Shown: piece by piece, positions 24,270 to 34,693 of the stretch
How positions within the stretch are numbered: position 1 is the first letter of the stretch
How the letters are laid out: the number at the start of each line of letters is the position of its first letter
Assembly: GCA_018822665.1 (NCBI GenBank)
Contig: JAHJJX010000024.1
Coordinates: 1-55,490 of the forward strand
Source: a bacterium
GTDB taxonomy: Bacteria; Campylobacterota; Campylobacteria; Campylobacterales; Sulfurimonadaceae
Direction of reading: 5' to 3'
DNA: 55,490 bases
Translations under genes and position numbers: made by a program
The notes under the pieces: model-generated
Told to the model about the DNA's origin: nothing
Databases searched by the model: none
Seen by the model: only the letters and a program-made list of their open reading frames with translations

Positions 24270-25469
24270 TTATGCCTCTTGTACTATAAGCGGTAAAACA
24301 CCAGGTAATATTTTACCCTCCAAAAGCTCCAATGAAGCTCCCCCTCCGGTTGATATAAAAGTCATCTCTTCGTCAAGACCGATTCTCTGGACCAAATCAG
24401 AAGTATCTCCGCCACCCACAACCGTTGTAGCATAGCTATCGGCCACAAAATGGGCTATTTTATTTGAACCTCGTGCAAATTTTTCCATCTCATACACGCC
24501 CATAGGTCCGTTCCAAAGAACAGTCTGTACATCTCCAAGAACTTCTCTGTAAAGTCTCACCGTTGCAGGTCCGATGTCAAGTCCCATCCAGCCATGCGGA
24601 ATCTCTTGAGCCGATACAAGTTTACTCACGGAATCTTCTGAAAATTTTTCAGCCGCTACAACATCCACAGGCAGGTAAAATTTCACACCCAGCTTTTTAG
24701 CCTGATCCATAATATGCTGAGCCTCTTCAAGTAAATCATCTTCAACAAGGGAAGCACCAACATCATAACCCATTTGTTTTAAAAAGGTAAATGCCATTCC
24801 TCCGCCAATAAGAACTTTATCTACACGAGGAAGCAGATTGACAAGCGCTTCAAGTTTGCCGGAAACTTTTGAACCGCCGACAATAGCAGCAAATGGACGC
24901 ACCGGTTTTTCTATAAGTTTTCCAAAAAATTGAATCTCTTTTTGAAGTAAAAAACCGGCCGCTTTATGTGCATTGTCAAAAAGATGTGTCATACCCTCAA
25001 CCGAAGAGTGTGCACGATGGCTTACACCAAAAGCATCATTCACATAAAAATCAGCCATTGAAGCCAATTTTTCAGACAACTCTTTATCATTTTTAGTTTC
25101 TCCGGCTTCGTAGCGCAGGTTTTCCAAAAGTAATACCTGATTCTCTTTTAAAGCATTGGCTTTTGCTATGGCATCATCGCCAATCACGTCTTTTGCTAAA
25201 ATAATTTCTTTTTTTAAAAGCTGGTTTAATCTTCTTGCAACTGGCGAGAGAGAATATTTTGCCATTACCTGCCCATCCGGTCGCCCTAAATGTGAGGCCA
25301 AAATCACAGCACAATTTTGGTCCAAACAATAGTTTATCGTTGCAAGTGCAGAACGTATGCGACGGTCATCAGAAATATTTCCAAACTCATCCATAGGCAC
25401 ATTAAAATCACATCTTATAAAAACTTTTTTACCAAATAAACCTAAATTTTTTATATTTAACAGTTCCAT
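24270..25469 (-). CDS. pgk: Phosphoglycerate kinase
   Basis: 399 residues, usual length. It transfers phosphate between 1,3-bisphosphoglycerate and ADP. The substrate-binding N-terminal RCDFNVPMD and HLGRPDG, the hinge, and the nucleotide-binding [16 protein letters not shown] and GGGDTSDL motifs are all present. It begins 8 nt after gap and is followed by tpiA after 4 nt. Confidence 0.96.
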   Translation of the reverse strand: MELLNIKNLGLFGKKVFIRCDFNVPMDEFGNISDDRRIRSALATINYCLDQNCAVILASHLGRPDGQVMAKYSLSPVARRLNQLLKKEIILAKDVIGDDAIAKANALKENQVLLLENLRYEAGETKNDKELSEKLASMADFYVNDAFGVSHRAHSSVEGMTHLFDNAHKAAGFLLQKEIQFFGKLIEKPVRPFAAIVGGSKVSGKLEALVNLLPRVDKVLIGGGMAFTFLKQMGYDVGASLVEDDLLEEAQHIMDQAKKLGVKFYLPVDVVAAEKFSEDSVSKLVSAQEIPHGWMGLDIGPATVRLYREVLGDVQTVLWNGPMGVYEMEKFARGSNKIAHFVADSYATTVVGGGDTSDLVQRIGLDEEMTFISTGGGASLELLEGKILPGVLPLIVQEA

Positions 25470-25477
25470 ATTTACCC

Positions 25478-26479
25478 TTATTTACTAATGTGAAGTGCCA
25501 TATCTACGAGTCTCATTGAGTAACCCCATTCATTGTCATACCAAGCCATAACTTTAACCATATTGCCATCAATAACCTGAGTTAAATCTTCAGCAACCAC
25601 AGCACTGTATTCACAACCTACAAAATCCTGAGAAACTCTCATCTCTTTGTCCATTAAAAGCAATCCTTTTAATGTAGTATCTGCCATTTTATTAAATACC
25701 GCAGTAACTTCTTCTTTGGTAGTATTTCTTTTAACAATTACATTTAAATCGACCATTGATACATCCGGCGTCGGTACGCGGATACTTTGTCCGTGAAGTT
25801 TTCCTAGAAGCTGAGGAAGAACCAATCCGATAGCTTTTGCGGCACCGGTAGTTGTCGGAATCATATTGACAGCTCCCGCTCTTGCTCTTCTTTTATCACT
25901 AGAGTGTTTAACATCTAAAATATTTTGGTCATTCGTATAAGAATGGATAGTAGTCATAAGACCTTTTTCAATCCCAAAGGCATCATCAAGAACTCTAGCG
26001 ACAGGGCCAAGACAATTCGTTGTACAAGAAGCGTTTGAAACAATTTTTTGCCCTGCGTAAAGGTGCTCATTTACACCCATAACAAAAGTTGCCGTATTCT
26101 TATCTTTTGCAGGAGCTGAAAAAAGTACTTTTTCAACGCCGTTATTAATATGAACTTGTGCACTTTCCTGAGTTAAAAATACGCCTGTACATTCCAGAAC
26201 CATATCTGCACCTGAATCAGCAAATTTTAAATTTTTTGGGTCACGATCTGAAAAAACTCTCACACTTTTACCTGCTATACTAATATGATTTTCATCAATT
26301 CTTTCAACATCCCCTTTGAAAGTTCCGTGTACAGAATCATTTTTAAGAAGATACAGCATCATATCCATACTCGCCATATCGTTAATAGCAACAAGTTCTA
26401 CATCATCTCTAAAAGCAGCTATGCGAGCTACACAGCGACCAATTCTACCAAATCCATTAATTGCGATTTTTAATGCCAT
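25478..26479 (-). CDS. gap: Glyceraldehyde-3-phosphate dehydrogenase
   Basis: 333 residues. The NAD-binding INGFGRIGR motif is at residues 6-14. The active-site Cys is in [12 protein letters not shown]. Further family motifs are [13 protein letters not shown] and the C-terminal [16 protein letters not shown] lies 6 nt upstream of ATG 26477-26479. It is the first gene of the operon and divergent from nadD. Confidence 0.97.
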   Translation of the reverse strand: MALKIAINGFGRIGRCVARIAAFRDDVELVAINDMASMDMMLYLLKNDSVHGTFKGDVERIDENHISIAGKSVRVFSDRDPKNLKFADSGADMVLECTGVFLTQESAQVHINNGVEKVLFSAPAKDKNTATFVMGVNEHLYAGQKIVSNASCTTNCLGPVARVLDDAFGIEKGLMTTIHSYTNDQNILDVKHSSDKRRARAGAVNMIPTTTGAAKAIGLVLPQLLGKLHGQSIRVPTPDVSMVDLNVIVKRNTTKEEVTAVFNKMADTTLKGLLLMDKEMRVSQDFVGCEYSAVVAEDLTQVIDGNMVKVMAWYDNEWGYSMRLVDMALHISK

Positions 26480-26534
26480 TATATTTCCTCAAGTTTTAAA
26501 TATATAAAATTGGGTTATTTTACACAAAATTAGT

Positions 26535-26540
26535 TATAAT
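26535..26540 (+). promoter_or_regulatory. -10 box of nadD-rsfS
   Basis: TATAAT ends 10 nt before ATG 26551, so the predicted leader is only about 3-5 nt with no ribosome site. Confidence 0.5.
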
Positions 26541-26550
26541 TCGCATTAAA

Positions 26551-27093
26551 ATGGAAACTATTGCACTTTTTGGTGGTTCTTTTGACCCACCGCATATCGG
26601 TCACGAGGCTATTGTTAGGGCTTTGCTAAATTTTAATGATGTAGAAAAAGTTGTAATTATGCCAACTTTCTTAAATCCGTTTAAATCAAAATCTTATGCT
26701 CCGGCAAAACTTAGGCTTAAATGGCTGAAAGAAATTTTTTCAGATTACGAGAATGTAGAAATTGATAGTTATGAAATCGATTTAAAGAAAAAAGTACCAA
26801 GTATACAAAGTGTACAACATCTCTTAAAAAACTATAAAAAAATTTATCTCTTAATTGGTGCCGACAATGTGAAAACACTTGACACTTGGCACAAATATGC
26901 GGAGCTTAAAGAATTAGTTACTTTTATAGTGGCACCCAGAGACGACATAAAGATACCGAGTGATTTTTTAAAAATAGATCTCAATATAGACACCTCCTCA
27001 ACAAAACTAAGAGAGTGTATGGACATATCAAAACTACAACAAAAATGTGCAATAGAAATAAGTAACTTTTACAAGGAAAACAATGCAAAATAG
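26551..27093 (+). CDS. nadD: Nicotinate-nucleotide adenylyltransferase
   Basis: 180 residues. NadD makes deamido-NAD from nicotinate mononucleotide and ATP. The N-terminal GGSFDPPHIGHEAI contains the HxGH nucleotidyl-transfer motif. LIGADNVKTLDTW is a family signature and DTSSTKLRE is the C-terminal (I/S)SST-x-(I/L)R motif. It has an almost leaderless promoter and overlaps rsfS by 11 nt. The same nadD-rsfS pair occurs in many Campylobacterota. Confidence 0.94.
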   Translation: METIALFGGSFDPPHIGHEAIVRALLNFNDVEKVVIMPTFLNPFKSKSYAPAKLRLKWLKEIFSDYENVEIDSYEIDLKKKVPSIQSVQHLLKNYKKIYLLIGADNVKTLDTWHKYAELKELVTFIVAPRDDIKIPSDFLKIDLNIDTSSTKLRECMDISKLQQKCAIEISNFYKENNAK

Positions 27094-27421
27094 AATAGAA
27101 AGAATCACTGCTATACTGGACAAAAATAAAGCGGAGGGTATAGAAGTTTTTGATTTAAAAGATAAAAACTACTTTGTCGATTTTGCTATTATAGCTTCAT
27201 CGCTCGGGACAAAACATACAATAGCGCTGCTTGATCACTTAAGAAGGGATTTAAAACCGGCTGAACATTTTAATCACGTAGATGAAACCGGCGATTGGGT
27301 TGTTATTGATTTAGGCGACATACTGATTCACATCATGACTCCGGAATACAGAGTAAAGTATGATATGGAAAAATTCTTAAGCGATTTATCCGATGGCAAA
27401 GAGGGCGAAGCTCTTCAATAA
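27083..27421 (+). CDS. rsfS: Ribosomal silencing factor RsfS
   Basis: 112 residues. RsfS binds ribosomal protein L14 and blocks subunit joining when nutrients are short. DLKDKNYFVDFAIIASSLG near the start, HVDETGDWVVIDLGDILIHIMTPEYR in the middle and Y-D-M-E-K-F at the end are the family landmarks. It overlaps nadD by 11 nt and ends 20 nt before an inverted repeat shared with the MltF-like gene. Confidence 0.93.
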   Translation: MQNRIERITAILDKNKAEGIEVFDLKDKNYFVDFAIIASSLGTKHTIALLDHLRRDLKPAEHFNHVDETGDWVVIDLGDILIHIMTPEYRVKYDMEKFLSDLSDGKEGEALQ

Positions 27422-27441
27422 ATTTTTACATGCGTTACCAC

Positions 27442-27470
27442 GGCATATGGAAACTTTATTTCCACATGCC
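27442..27470. terminator. Inverted pair of GGCATGTGG-type motifs between convergent rsfS and MltF-like gene
   Basis: GGCATATGGAAA (27442-27453) faces TTTCCACATGCC (27459-27470) with a 5-nt loop and one mismatch. The right arm (27462-27470) is an exact copy of the motif; the left arm has one change (TA for TG). Confidence 0.7.
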
Positions 27471-27472
27471 TA

Positions 27473-28900
27473 CTACTTTTTAACAAATATATTTCCAAAA
27501 TCTTCCAAATTATTTTCCAAAATATCTTTAAAATTATAAATAGACTCTACATATCTTACAGGTTCACTTCCTCTTGCATACCCATATTTAAGTGTTTTAT
27601 AGTATTTTTTTTGAGAGAGAAGAGGCAGTGCTTTTTTCAAGTCGCTCCACACATTTTTATTTAGCCCCATTTTTTCGGTTAATGCCTGCGCATCATGAAT
27701 ATGCCCCATCCCTATATTGTAGGCTGCCAATGCGAACTTCAGGCGATTTTCACCCAAAACTTCTTCGGGAACAAATTTTATCATCTGATTTAAATGCCTT
27801 GTACCGCCGATGATGCTTTGTTCGGGGTCTAAACGATTTTCTATCCCTAAAAGTTTCGCGGTGTATCGCGTTAGCATCATAAGACCTTTCACTCCCGTGA
27901 AACTTCTCGCTTTTGGATTCCAGTGAGATTCCTGATAAGACATTGCGGCCAAAAGTGTCCACGGAATTTCATATCTTTGCGCGGCATACATAAAAATATC
28001 TTTAAACTCAGGCAATCTTGACTTTATTCTTTTATAAAACATTTTAGTATTATAGTAATCAAAAAAGACGATGTAACCATAATAATGATCTTTTAACTGC
28101 GCCATTATTCCACTTTGATTATAGGTGTTGAACCATGCGTACATATCCGCTTTTAACTCTTTTGAATCAGGAGCCAAAACCCATGCCAACTGTTCTCTCC
28201 CACTCACCGCAAAGGCAGATGTGATTTCTGTGAAATATCTAAGATTAACGGCATAAATATTTGAATCGGCAACGGTGCAATCAATTTCATGTGCTGCGAC
28301 TTGTGCCAACAACTCTTCTGTTGAATGCTCTGCGGTAAAAGTTGCATTGATATCAAAACCGTCTTTTTGCAATGCTCTGATTGTTTCGCTATAACTCGTA
28401 TCTTCCCCCACCGTGATTTTCAATCCGGCCAAGGCTTCCACCTCTCTTGGAAACTTACTGCTGCCAAGCATTCCTCTGTTGCAAATCACCTCTTCCTTCA
28501 CTTCAAAATAGGATGGACCAAAATTAAATATTTTTTTTCTTTTTTTTGTTTTTGCAATAGCTGCGGAGGTAATATGAATAGAGGGATTTTTACTAAGTTC
28601 TATCGCTTCTTTGACGGTCATTGCAGTTGTTATGTTTAAATCAACGTCCAAATGCTCCGCATAAGCATTCAACAGGTCATACTCAAAACCTTGCGGCCCG
28701 TCATTGCCGATATAATACGTTGAGGGAGAGTTTAGCAAGACCACATTCAAGGTTTTATCTCTTTTAATTTTATCCAGCAACGACTGCTGCACAGGTATAA
28801 GTTCTACCGCAGGTGCATATGCCGAACCGCTGAGCCACCCAAATACAAAAAGAGACAATGAAAAAAATGTAAACAATACAATGCTACTGAACCTATTCAT
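27473..28900 (-). CDS. mltF: MltF-type membrane-bound lytic murein transglycosylase
   Basis: 475 residues. A signal anchor (residues 5-25) leads into a solute-binding-protein-like (SBP_bac_3) regulatory domain (about 45-270; [20 protein letters not shown]). A lytic transglycosylase domain follows (about 295-450; [24 protein letters not shown]), whose Glu in QESHW is the catalytic acid. MltF cleaves the MurNAc-GlcNAc bond in peptidoglycan and the SBP domain senses muropeptides. The SLT core also has NIGMGH and [11 protein letters not shown]. It lies 23 nt after the histidine kinase gene, possibly one transcript. Confidence 0.88.
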   Translation of the reverse strand: MNRFSSIVLFTFFSLSLFVFGWLSGSAYAPAVELIPVQQSLLDKIKRDKTLNVVLLNSPSTYYIGNDGPQGFEYDLLNAYAEHLDVDLNITTAMTVKEAIELSKNPSIHITSAAIAKTKKRKKIFNFGPSYFEVKEEVICNRGMLGSSKFPREVEALAGLKITVGEDTSYSETIRALQKDGFDINATFTAEHSTEELLAQVAAHEIDCTVADSNIYAVNLRYFTEITSAFAVSGREQLAWVLAPDSKELKADMYAWFNTYNQSGIMAQLKDHYYGYIVFFDYYNTKMFYKRIKSRLPEFKDIFMYAAQRYEIPWTLLAAMSYQESHWNPKARSFTGVKGLMMLTRYTAKLLGIENRLDPEQSIIGGTRHLNQMIKFVPEEVLGENRLKFALAAYNIGMGHIHDAQALTEKMGLNKNVWSDLKKALPLLSQKKYYKTLKYGYARGSEPVRYVESIYNFKDILENNLEDFGNIFVKK

Positions 28901-28923
28901 CTTAATAGTTTACATATTAAAAC

Positions 28924-30198
28924 TTATGCGAATATAAAACGATTGACTCCATTATCATATTCATGCGCTAAAACTTGATTATGTGCTTTGAGTATAGAAT
29001 CAACCAAATATAATCCAAGTCCAAAACTATTTTTCGAAGGGTTGTTTTTTGTAAATGGTTCTATATAATACTGCAGCGGATGTAAAATGCATTGCCCTTT
29101 ACTTTCAAAAGAGAGTTCATTGTTTATGATTGCAATACTTACATGGGCATCGGTTGAGTATTTAATCCCATTATCAATCATATTTTTAATAGCAGTTGTA
29201 TAAAGTCTGTAATTTGCAAATATTTTTTCATTTGCATTTACATTGATACTGACACTGCTCCTCTCCACCATAGCCATGTCTATTGCACCATCTATTATAT
29301 CTACCAATCTGTACTCTTTGAAATCGGTTTTATCGTCTATGCTCGTAACTTCTTCAATGAGAGCAAACTCCGTCACTAAAGACTCAAGTCTTCCAAAAAT
29401 AGAACTGAATCTATCTTTTTGCTTTTGAGAATCCAGCATCTGTGTAGCAATTGTTCCTTTTGCTATGGGCGTTTTAAGTTCATGCATAAGATTTCGCAGA
29501 AAAAGGGTTCTTGATTCCAAAAGAGTTCTGATTTTCACCCTTGCGGCTTCAAGCTCATTGGAAATTAAAGCTATCTCATCACTCCCTTTTGTTTTAAACG
29601 ATATGTTTAAATTACCATTTCCAAACATTGCTATTTTTCTTCGAAGGCGGATAAGCGGTCTTAATTTTTGTAGGATTAAAAAAAATGATAAAGATATTAT
29701 GGCGATAATCGTCGTATAAGTATAGAGTATATTCCACGGTCTAAACGGCTTTAATTCTTCATCTTGGATGAGTATGGAACCTGTTGGAGTTTGAATGTAA
29801 AAATAGATATCGTTTTTGTATTCAATCATAGTAGCTCTAAGGTCGTTTACAACTTTTTGTGTGTAAAAACCCTGAGGATTAAACATAAGAGCCTCATCAA
29901 AACTTTTGAATCCCTCTCTTTTTAAAATTTTACCGTTTTGTAAAACGAAACTTTCTTCACGGGAATTTTTTTCTATACGGTATTTATAAAGTGCCAAATT
30001 TGCTTCAAGCATAATTTCAGAGCTGTTTCTATGTTGATGCTCACGGTAGATTTGCGTGATTACCCCGTATTTTGTAAAAATATGTTCTATGTACTGATGT
30101 TTATTTAACTTATAAAATTCCCAAAAAACCAGACTTACGCTCACAAGGGTAACAATAAGGGCAAATAAAACAGTTATTAAAACAGCGTTTTTTCTCAT
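28924..30198 (-). CDS. Two-component sensor histidine kinase, ArsS-like
   Basis: 424 residues. A short N-terminal membrane helix (7-29), a periplasmic sensor of about 120 residues, a second helix (about 155-173), a HAMP linker, then the dimerisation/phospho-acceptor helix with FLRNLMHELKTPI (His in the H-box) and a kinase domain with NMIDNGIKYS (N-box) and FGLGLYLVDS (G-box). The layout resembles HP0165 (ArsS), the acid-response kinase of H. pylori. Orthology is inferred. The ATG overlaps the stop of the regulator gene (ATGA). The stimulus is unknown. Confidence 0.85.
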   Translation of the reverse strand: MRKNAVLITVLFALIVTLVSVSLVFWEFYKLNKHQYIEHIFTKYGVITQIYREHQHRNSSEIMLEANLALYKYRIEKNSREESFVLQNGKILKREGFKSFDEALMFNPQGFYTQKVVNDLRATMIEYKNDIYFYIQTPTGSILIQDEELKPFRPWNILYTYTTIIAIISLSFFLILQKLRPLIRLRRKIAMFGNGNLNISFKTKGSDEIALISNELEAARVKIRTLLESRTLFLRNLMHELKTPIAKGTIATQMLDSQKQKDRFSSIFGRLESLVTEFALIEEVTSIDDKTDFKEYRLVDIIDGAIDMAMVERSSVSINVNANEKIFANYRLYTTAIKNMIDNGIKYSTDAHVSIAIINNELSFESKGQCILHPLQYYIEPFTKNNPSKNSFGLGLYLVDSILKAHNQVLAHEYDNGVNRFIFA

Positions 30199-30857
30199 CG
30201 AAGCAGTTTATACCCAACACCTCTTACCGACTCTATGAGAGATTTATCACCAAGCTTATTACGAATTCTTCCCACCATTACATCTATACTTTTATTGGAT
30301 GAATCTTCGTTGATGGCATTAACGTTATGGATTAAATCTTCACGTGACACCACAAGACCTTGCTTTTGAATCATATAAGAAAGTATCCCGAATTCAGCAT
30401 TTGTTAAATCAATATTTCTGTTTTTATAAGTAATCACCATCGATGACTTATCACATTTAAAATCGCTCTTTGAATCTTCTTTGGCCTCAGCCTTAGCCGC
30501 ATACCTTCTTAAGACAGAGTGGATTCTGGCTTCTAATTCTCTTGGGTCATACGGCTTTGGCAAATAATCATCAGCCCCAAGTTCGAGCGCTTTTACCTTA
30601 TCCGTAACATCGCTTCTAGCAGAAGAGATGATAATGGGAATATCTTGTCTCTCGCGAATCGCTTCGCAAACTTCCAGTCCGTCCATACCCGGTAATGTTA
30701 AATCTAAAATCACCAAATCAAAAGGCTCTAACTTCAATATACTTACAGCTTTAAAAGGGTCGTCTTCTGTGACAACCTCAAACTCAAACTGCACAAGATA
30801 CTCTGTCAATATCTCCGCTAGTTCCAAGTCATCTTCAATCATTAATATTTTTTTCAT
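30195..30857 (-). CDS. OmpR-family response regulator, ArsR-like
   Basis: About 220 residues from ATG 30855-30857; a TTG six codons earlier is the alternative. The receiver domain has MIEDD near the start, the phospho-acceptor Asp in VILDLTLPG, and the conserved Lys in DYLPKPYDP. The C-terminal winged helix (Trans_reg_C) ends in VRGVGYKLLR. It is transcribed first and overlaps the kinase gene by 4 nt. Together they resemble HP0166-HP0165 of H. pylori. Feo genes lie directly upstream on the same strand but 49 bp separate them. Confidence 0.9.
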   Translation of the reverse strand: MKKILMIEDDLELAEILTEYLVQFEFEVVTEDDPFKAVSILKLEPFDLVILDLTLPGMDGLEVCEAIRERQDIPIIISSARSDVTDKVKALELGADDYLPKPYDPRELEARIHSVLRRYAAKAEAKEDSKSDFKCDKSSMVITYKNRNIDLTNAEFGILSYMIQKQGLVVSREDLIHNVNAINEDSSNKSIDVMVGRIRNKLGDKSLIESVRGVGYKLLR

Positions 30858-30906
30858 AAAGCAGAGTTTAACCAATATGAACTAATAAGTAGTTAATACA
30901 CTCCGC

Positions 30907-33045
30907 TCAAGAAACTAATTTTGCAATGTTATATGCAAGAAAAGATAACATATATGCGCTTACCGAAGTAAATGCCAAAAGATAAAAGAAATATTTGATT
31001 CCTCCTGCCTCTCGGGTGAACACTATGGAAGCCGCCAGACACGGAAGATAAATCATAATGACAACTATAAATGCCACCGCAGAAGCAAAAGGGATATTTT
31101 TTGAAATCACTTCTTTTAATGAACTGTTTTCTTCATCGACGCTGTCTCCCAAAGAGTAAAGGACACCCAAAGTTGAAACGACCACCTCTTTTGCTGCAAG
31201 TCCCGTTTGCAGGGCTACACTCATTTTCCAGTCAAAGCCAAGCGGTTCAAACAGAGGTACCGAAAATTTACCTATCATTCCCAAATAACTCTGTTCCAGA
31301 TGGGCTTGTGCTAATTTATTTGTTAAAATCATTTTATCTTTTTCACTGATGGCATTTTCTATTTTTGTTGCGTACTCTGTTTTTAGCTCTAAATTATGTG
31401 GATAATTACTTAAAAACCAAACCAGCATCGAAGCGGCCGCTATAAAAGTACCGGCTTTTTTCAGATACATCCATGTTTTTGTCATTACTGTATGCCAAAT
31501 AAGTTTCATGGACGGCAGTCTATACTTTGGCATCTCCATAACAAAAGGCTCATCTTTGCCCTTAAATGCCGTAAGCTTTAAGACTTTGGCGGCTATAAGT
31601 CCTAAGAGAGCCCCTGTAATATAAATAGAAAATAGAATATTTCCTGCCATATCGGCAGAGAAAAATGCGCCTGCAAAAAGTACGTAAACCGGAAGCCTCG
31701 CTCCGCAGCTCATAAAACCAATAATAAAAAGAGTTAAGAGTCTGTCTCTGTCATTTTTAAGTATTCTCGCACTCATATAAGCAGGAATTGAACATCCAAA
31801 ACCGGTGACCAAGGGGATAAAGGATTGTCCATGGAGTCCAAATTTATGAAAAAATCCATCAAGTAAAAATGCGACTCTCGACATATATCCCGTACTCTCA
31901 AGCAGTGCAATTCCTATAAAAAGTATCATAATATTGGGAACAAAAAGAATAACTGCTCCCACACCCGCTATAACACCATTCACAATAAGAGAACGGATAT
32001 CTTCATTGGGTATTGTAGCGCCTATCGTATCTCCAAACCAGCCAAAGAAACCGTCTATCCATTCCATCGGTATAGAGCCTATCTCAAAAGTAAGCTGAAA
32101 TAAACTCCACATAAAAAACAAAAAGATAGGAATTCCAAAAACCGGATGAATCAATACAGAATCTATTTTTTCAGTTAATGATTTTTTTTCTTCCTGCTTT
32201 TCTTGTTTTAAAACTTCGGTAACGATTCCTCTGTTAAATGAAGCATACTCTTCTGCAAAAGACTCTTTGATATCATCGCTGTTATGATGAAGTTCCACAT
32301 GCCGCGATGCATCAATGAGAATTGGTTGAAGTTCTGTCCATAGAGGATTATCATGAAGTTTCGCATAGGTTTTTTTATTGTTTTTTAAAAGATTGATAGC
32401 CACATTTCTGTATGAATTTATTGCTTCATATTTATGTTTTTCTAAATAAGAAGCAATAATAGAAATCTCTTCTTCCACGGCTTCGCTAAAAATCAGTTTC
32501 GATTCCTGATTTGGAGATTCATGCTGCATTATCAGCGCTTCTAAAAGACTTTGTATTCCAAGTTTTGTCACGGCGGAAACTTTCACACATGGGATGCCCA
32601 GCAGCTGCGACATATAATCAGCATCTATCTCTATCCCCTCTTTTTGCGCTTCATCAGTCATATTTAAGGCGATAACCATTTTTTTGCTCATACTCATAAG
32701 CTCTGCGCTGAGTTGAAGATTTTTTTCCAAGTTTGTAGAATCTATAACATTGATAATAAGGTCATAACTCTCGGCACACAAGTAGTCATGTGTGACTCTC
32801 TCTTCGATTGTGTAATCCGTAAAAGCATAGGTTCCGGGCAAATCGACAACCGTAAAGTGGTAGTTTTTATAATCAAACAGCACCTCAGATTTTTCAACCG
32901 TCACACCTGTAAAATTTCCTACATGCAAATGCGCATTGGAGATGGAATTTATCAGCATACTCTTGCCGACATTGGGCTGTCCGACTAAAGCTATTTTTAT
33001 ATGGTTCGCTATTACCGGACACGCTTTTCCCGTCATATCTCTCAT
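30907..33045 (-). CDS. feoB: Ferrous iron transport protein B
   Basis: 712 residues. The N-terminal GTPase domain has G1 GQPNVGKS, G3 DLPGTYAF and G4 NMTDE. A helical GDI-like region follows, then a polytopic membrane domain with two Gate motifs, including SFIPLVTGFGCSIPAYMSAR near residue 405 and the Cys-containing PCLAAS near the end. FeoB moves Fe2+ across the inner membrane. Its ATG overlaps the feoA stop (ATGA). A Fur-box-like palindrome upstream of feoA fits iron repression. One motif copy is read as RHVE. Confidence 0.97.
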   Translation of the reverse strand: MRDMTGKACPVIANHIKIALVGQPNVGKSMLINSISNAHLHVGNFTGVTVEKSEVLFDYKNYHFTVVDLPGTYAFTDYTIEERVTHDYLCAESYDLIINVIDSTNLEKNLQLSAELMSMSKKMVIALNMTDEAQKEGIEIDADYMSQLLGIPCVKVSAVTKLGIQSLLEALIMQHESPNQESKLIFSEAVEEEISIIASYLEKHKYEAINSYRNVAINLLKNNKKTYAKLHDNPLWTELQPILIDASRHVELHHNSDDIKESFAEEYASFNRGIVTEVLKQEKQEEKKSLTEKIDSVLIHPVFGIPIFLFFMWSLFQLTFEIGSIPMEWIDGFFGWFGDTIGATIPNEDIRSLIVNGVIAGVGAVILFVPNIMILFIGIALLESTGYMSRVAFLLDGFFHKFGLHGQSFIPLVTGFGCSIPAYMSARILKNDRDRLLTLFIIGFMSCGARLPVYVLFAGAFFSADMAGNILFSIYITGALLGLIAAKVLKLTAFKGKDEPFVMEMPKYRLPSMKLIWHTVMTKTWMYLKKAGTFIAAASMLVWFLSNYPHNLELKTEYATKIENAISEKDKMILTNKLAQAHLEQSYLGMIGKFSVPLFEPLGFDWKMSVALQTGLAAKEVVVSTLGVLYSLGDSVDEENSSLKEVISKNIPFASAVAFIVVIMIYLPCLAASIVFTREAGGIKYFFYLLAFTSVSAYMLSFLAYNIAKLVS
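32295..32303 (-). repeat. GGCATGTGG motif
   Basis: Exact copy in feoB, CGGCATGTGGAAC; read as RHVE. Confidence 0.85.
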
Positions 33046-33269
33046 AAGATTTCCACCTCTATCAGTTTTGCTTCTTTATCTCTGAGTGCTACTCTCATTT
33101 TTCCAACCTTTACTTCTATCGTACTTTTTCCAGGAGCATGCTCGAGTACTTCTATTATTGCTTCTTTCATTATTCCAAAAGAGATAAGTCTTTGTTTCAA
33201 CACCGAATCGGCATTGAGTTTTAAAACTTTTGCTTTCGAACCTTTTTTACAATCTATTAATGTATGCAT
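33042..33269 (-). CDS. feoA: Ferrous iron transport protein A
   Basis: 75 residues, an SH3-like fold protein that supports FeoB. VLKQRLISFGIMKEAIIEVL and the final KMRVALRDKEAKLIEVE strand pattern match the family. It is co-transcribed with feoB by a 4-nt overlap. The promoter region carries a Fur-box-like inverted repeat about 34-50 bp upstream of the ATG. Confidence 0.92.
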   Translation of the reverse strand: MHTLIDCKKGSKAKVLKLNADSVLKQRLISFGIMKEAIIEVLEHAPGKSTIEVKVGKMRVALRDKEAKLIEVEIL

Positions 33270-33302
33270 TAGCTATTCTTTATTATTGATTTGTTTTTTA
33301 TA

Positions 33303-33319
33303 ATGATAATAAATATCAT
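33303..33319 (-). promoter_or_regulatory. Fur-box-like palindrome upstream of feoA
   Basis: ATGATAATAAATATCAT: inverted half-sites ATGATA and TATCAT spaced by 5 nt, about 34-50 bp before the feoA start. It resembles Fur sites of Campylobacterota. Confidence 0.6.
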
Positions 33320-33335
33320 ATTAATACTTGGTTAA

Positions 33336-34634
33336 TTAAAAAGAATAATTAACCCTAAAAAGAGTTCTATCAAAAATATTATCATTAAACGAAGAGTTAT
33401 AATTGGTATAAATACCCTCGACGTACCATTTTTTTCCGGCTTTGTAAGTGAGGATAATATTTTTTTCTTTAATTTTCTCTTTCTCTGCGTAAAGTTCCCC
33501 ATAGACAAGCTCTACCATGTAACCCTTGAGTTGATTCACGCCTGTTTTTTTGAGATTGTACCCCGCTCCTATCCGAAATGCCTCAAGGTCATCCCCTGGA
33601 ACAGCTTCAGATATGACGGAAATACTCGCTTCATCGAGTGAAGTATAATAAGGTCCGCCGCCAAAACCATCCGTAATATAGTTTCCATCATCTACTATAG
33701 CTCCATTATAAGACACTCCCAAAAACATCCCTTTATAATGAAGTATTGACATAGCCCCTAAGACATCGCCGCCGATATTTGAGTTATTTAATTCTTGTAT
33801 ATGACTCGCTTGGAGTCCATAATCTATATGAAAACTCTCCCCGTCTACAAAATAGATTCCGATTACTTCTGCATAAGCAATCGCACTCATGTTGTCAATA
33901 TAGCTGTACCAAACCGATACTTCACTATTTTTTGCATACTCATACGTCAAAGAGACTATGGCCATCCCCGCACTCTGCGGATATAAATCTTTAAAAACAT
34001 CTTGAGAAAGTGTATTTTGAGAATCATATCCCGCCCATCTATTGAGTGCAATAATCTGCGTTGTAAGCTTATTGGTATAGTCAATATTTAAATATGCACC
34101 CTCAAAAGTGTTTGCCGCCATGCGTATATCATCGCTGTTGGCATAAGGCGTCTCCACCTTAACCCGTCCGACTTTGAGTTGAAATAAATCACTTGTATAA
34201 TCCAAACTTGCTTCAGCCAAATATGCAAATGAGTCTTGATTAAGATTTACAAAATCACTGTTGATGTCTTTTTTCTCAGGACTTAGAAACTCAAGAGTTT
34301 GCGATATATACGCAGAGAGATGAAGACCAAAACCATAATAATAAGCTGTATTGAACCCAAGCTCTCCACCCATGGCACTTGCACTTTTTTTTGTTTTTGT
34401 CGGTGTCGGTGCAATAGATCTGACATTATCTATATATGCGAGCCTCAGCTGCCCAAAAGCATCCGCATAGTTAAACATCTCATCAAAATCATTTGCTTTT
34501 TTAGGCAACTCTTTTACTGTTTCAAATCTTCCTGAGACTTTAGAATGAATTACTCCCCTTTGTTTCATGTCTTTTAGACTTTTCTCTATAGCTGTCGGTG
34601 GGTTCTCCTCCATCGGCAAGGCCGCATCTATCAT
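33336..34634 (-). CDS. Porin-like beta-barrel protein, first of a tandem pair, no visible signal peptide
   Basis: 432 residues. Its barrel (from about residue 55, GQLRLAYIDN) has alternating strands with many aromatics and ends in FRVNYSF, a typical BAM-recognised C-terminus. About half its residues match the paralogue at 34694, including ANSDDIRMAANTFEG and GFGGGPYYTSLDEA. The start ATG 34632-34634 has GAGGAAG about 7 nt upstream and a stop codon directly before it in frame, so the start MIDAALPMEENP is firm and there is no Sec leader. It looks OprD-like. A Fur-like site lies upstream. Confidence 0.7.
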   Translation of the reverse strand: MIDAALPMEENPPTAIEKSLKDMKQRGVIHSKVSGRFETVKELPKKANDFDEMFNYADAFGQLRLAYIDNVRSIAPTPTKTKKSASAMGGELGFNTAYYYGFGLHLSAYISQTLEFLSPEKKDINSDFVNLNQDSFAYLAEASLDYTSDLFQLKVGRVKVETPYANSDDIRMAANTFEGAYLNIDYTNKLTTQIIALNRWAGYDSQNTLSQDVFKDLYPQSAGMAIVSLTYEYAKNSEVSVWYSYIDNMSAIAYAEVIGIYFVDGESFHIDYGLQASHIQELNNSNIGGDVLGAMSILHYKGMFLGVSYNGAIVDDGNYITDGFGGGPYYTSLDEASISVISEAVPGDDLEAFRIGAGYNLKKTGVNQLKGYMVELVYGELYAEKEKIKEKNIILTYKAGKKWYVEGIYTNYNSSFNDNIFDRTLFRVNYSF

Positions 34635-34660
34635 TCATCTTCCTCGTATAGTTTATTTGT

Positions 34661-34678
34661 ATAGTAATAAATATCATG
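34661..34678 (-). promoter_or_regulatory. Degenerate Fur-box-like site upstream of the first porin paralogue
   Basis: ATAGTAATAAATATCATG shares the right half ATAAATATCAT with the feoA site; the left half is altered. Located 27-44 bp before the porin start. Confidence 0.4.
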
Positions 34679-34693
34679 TTAATAGCTGATAAA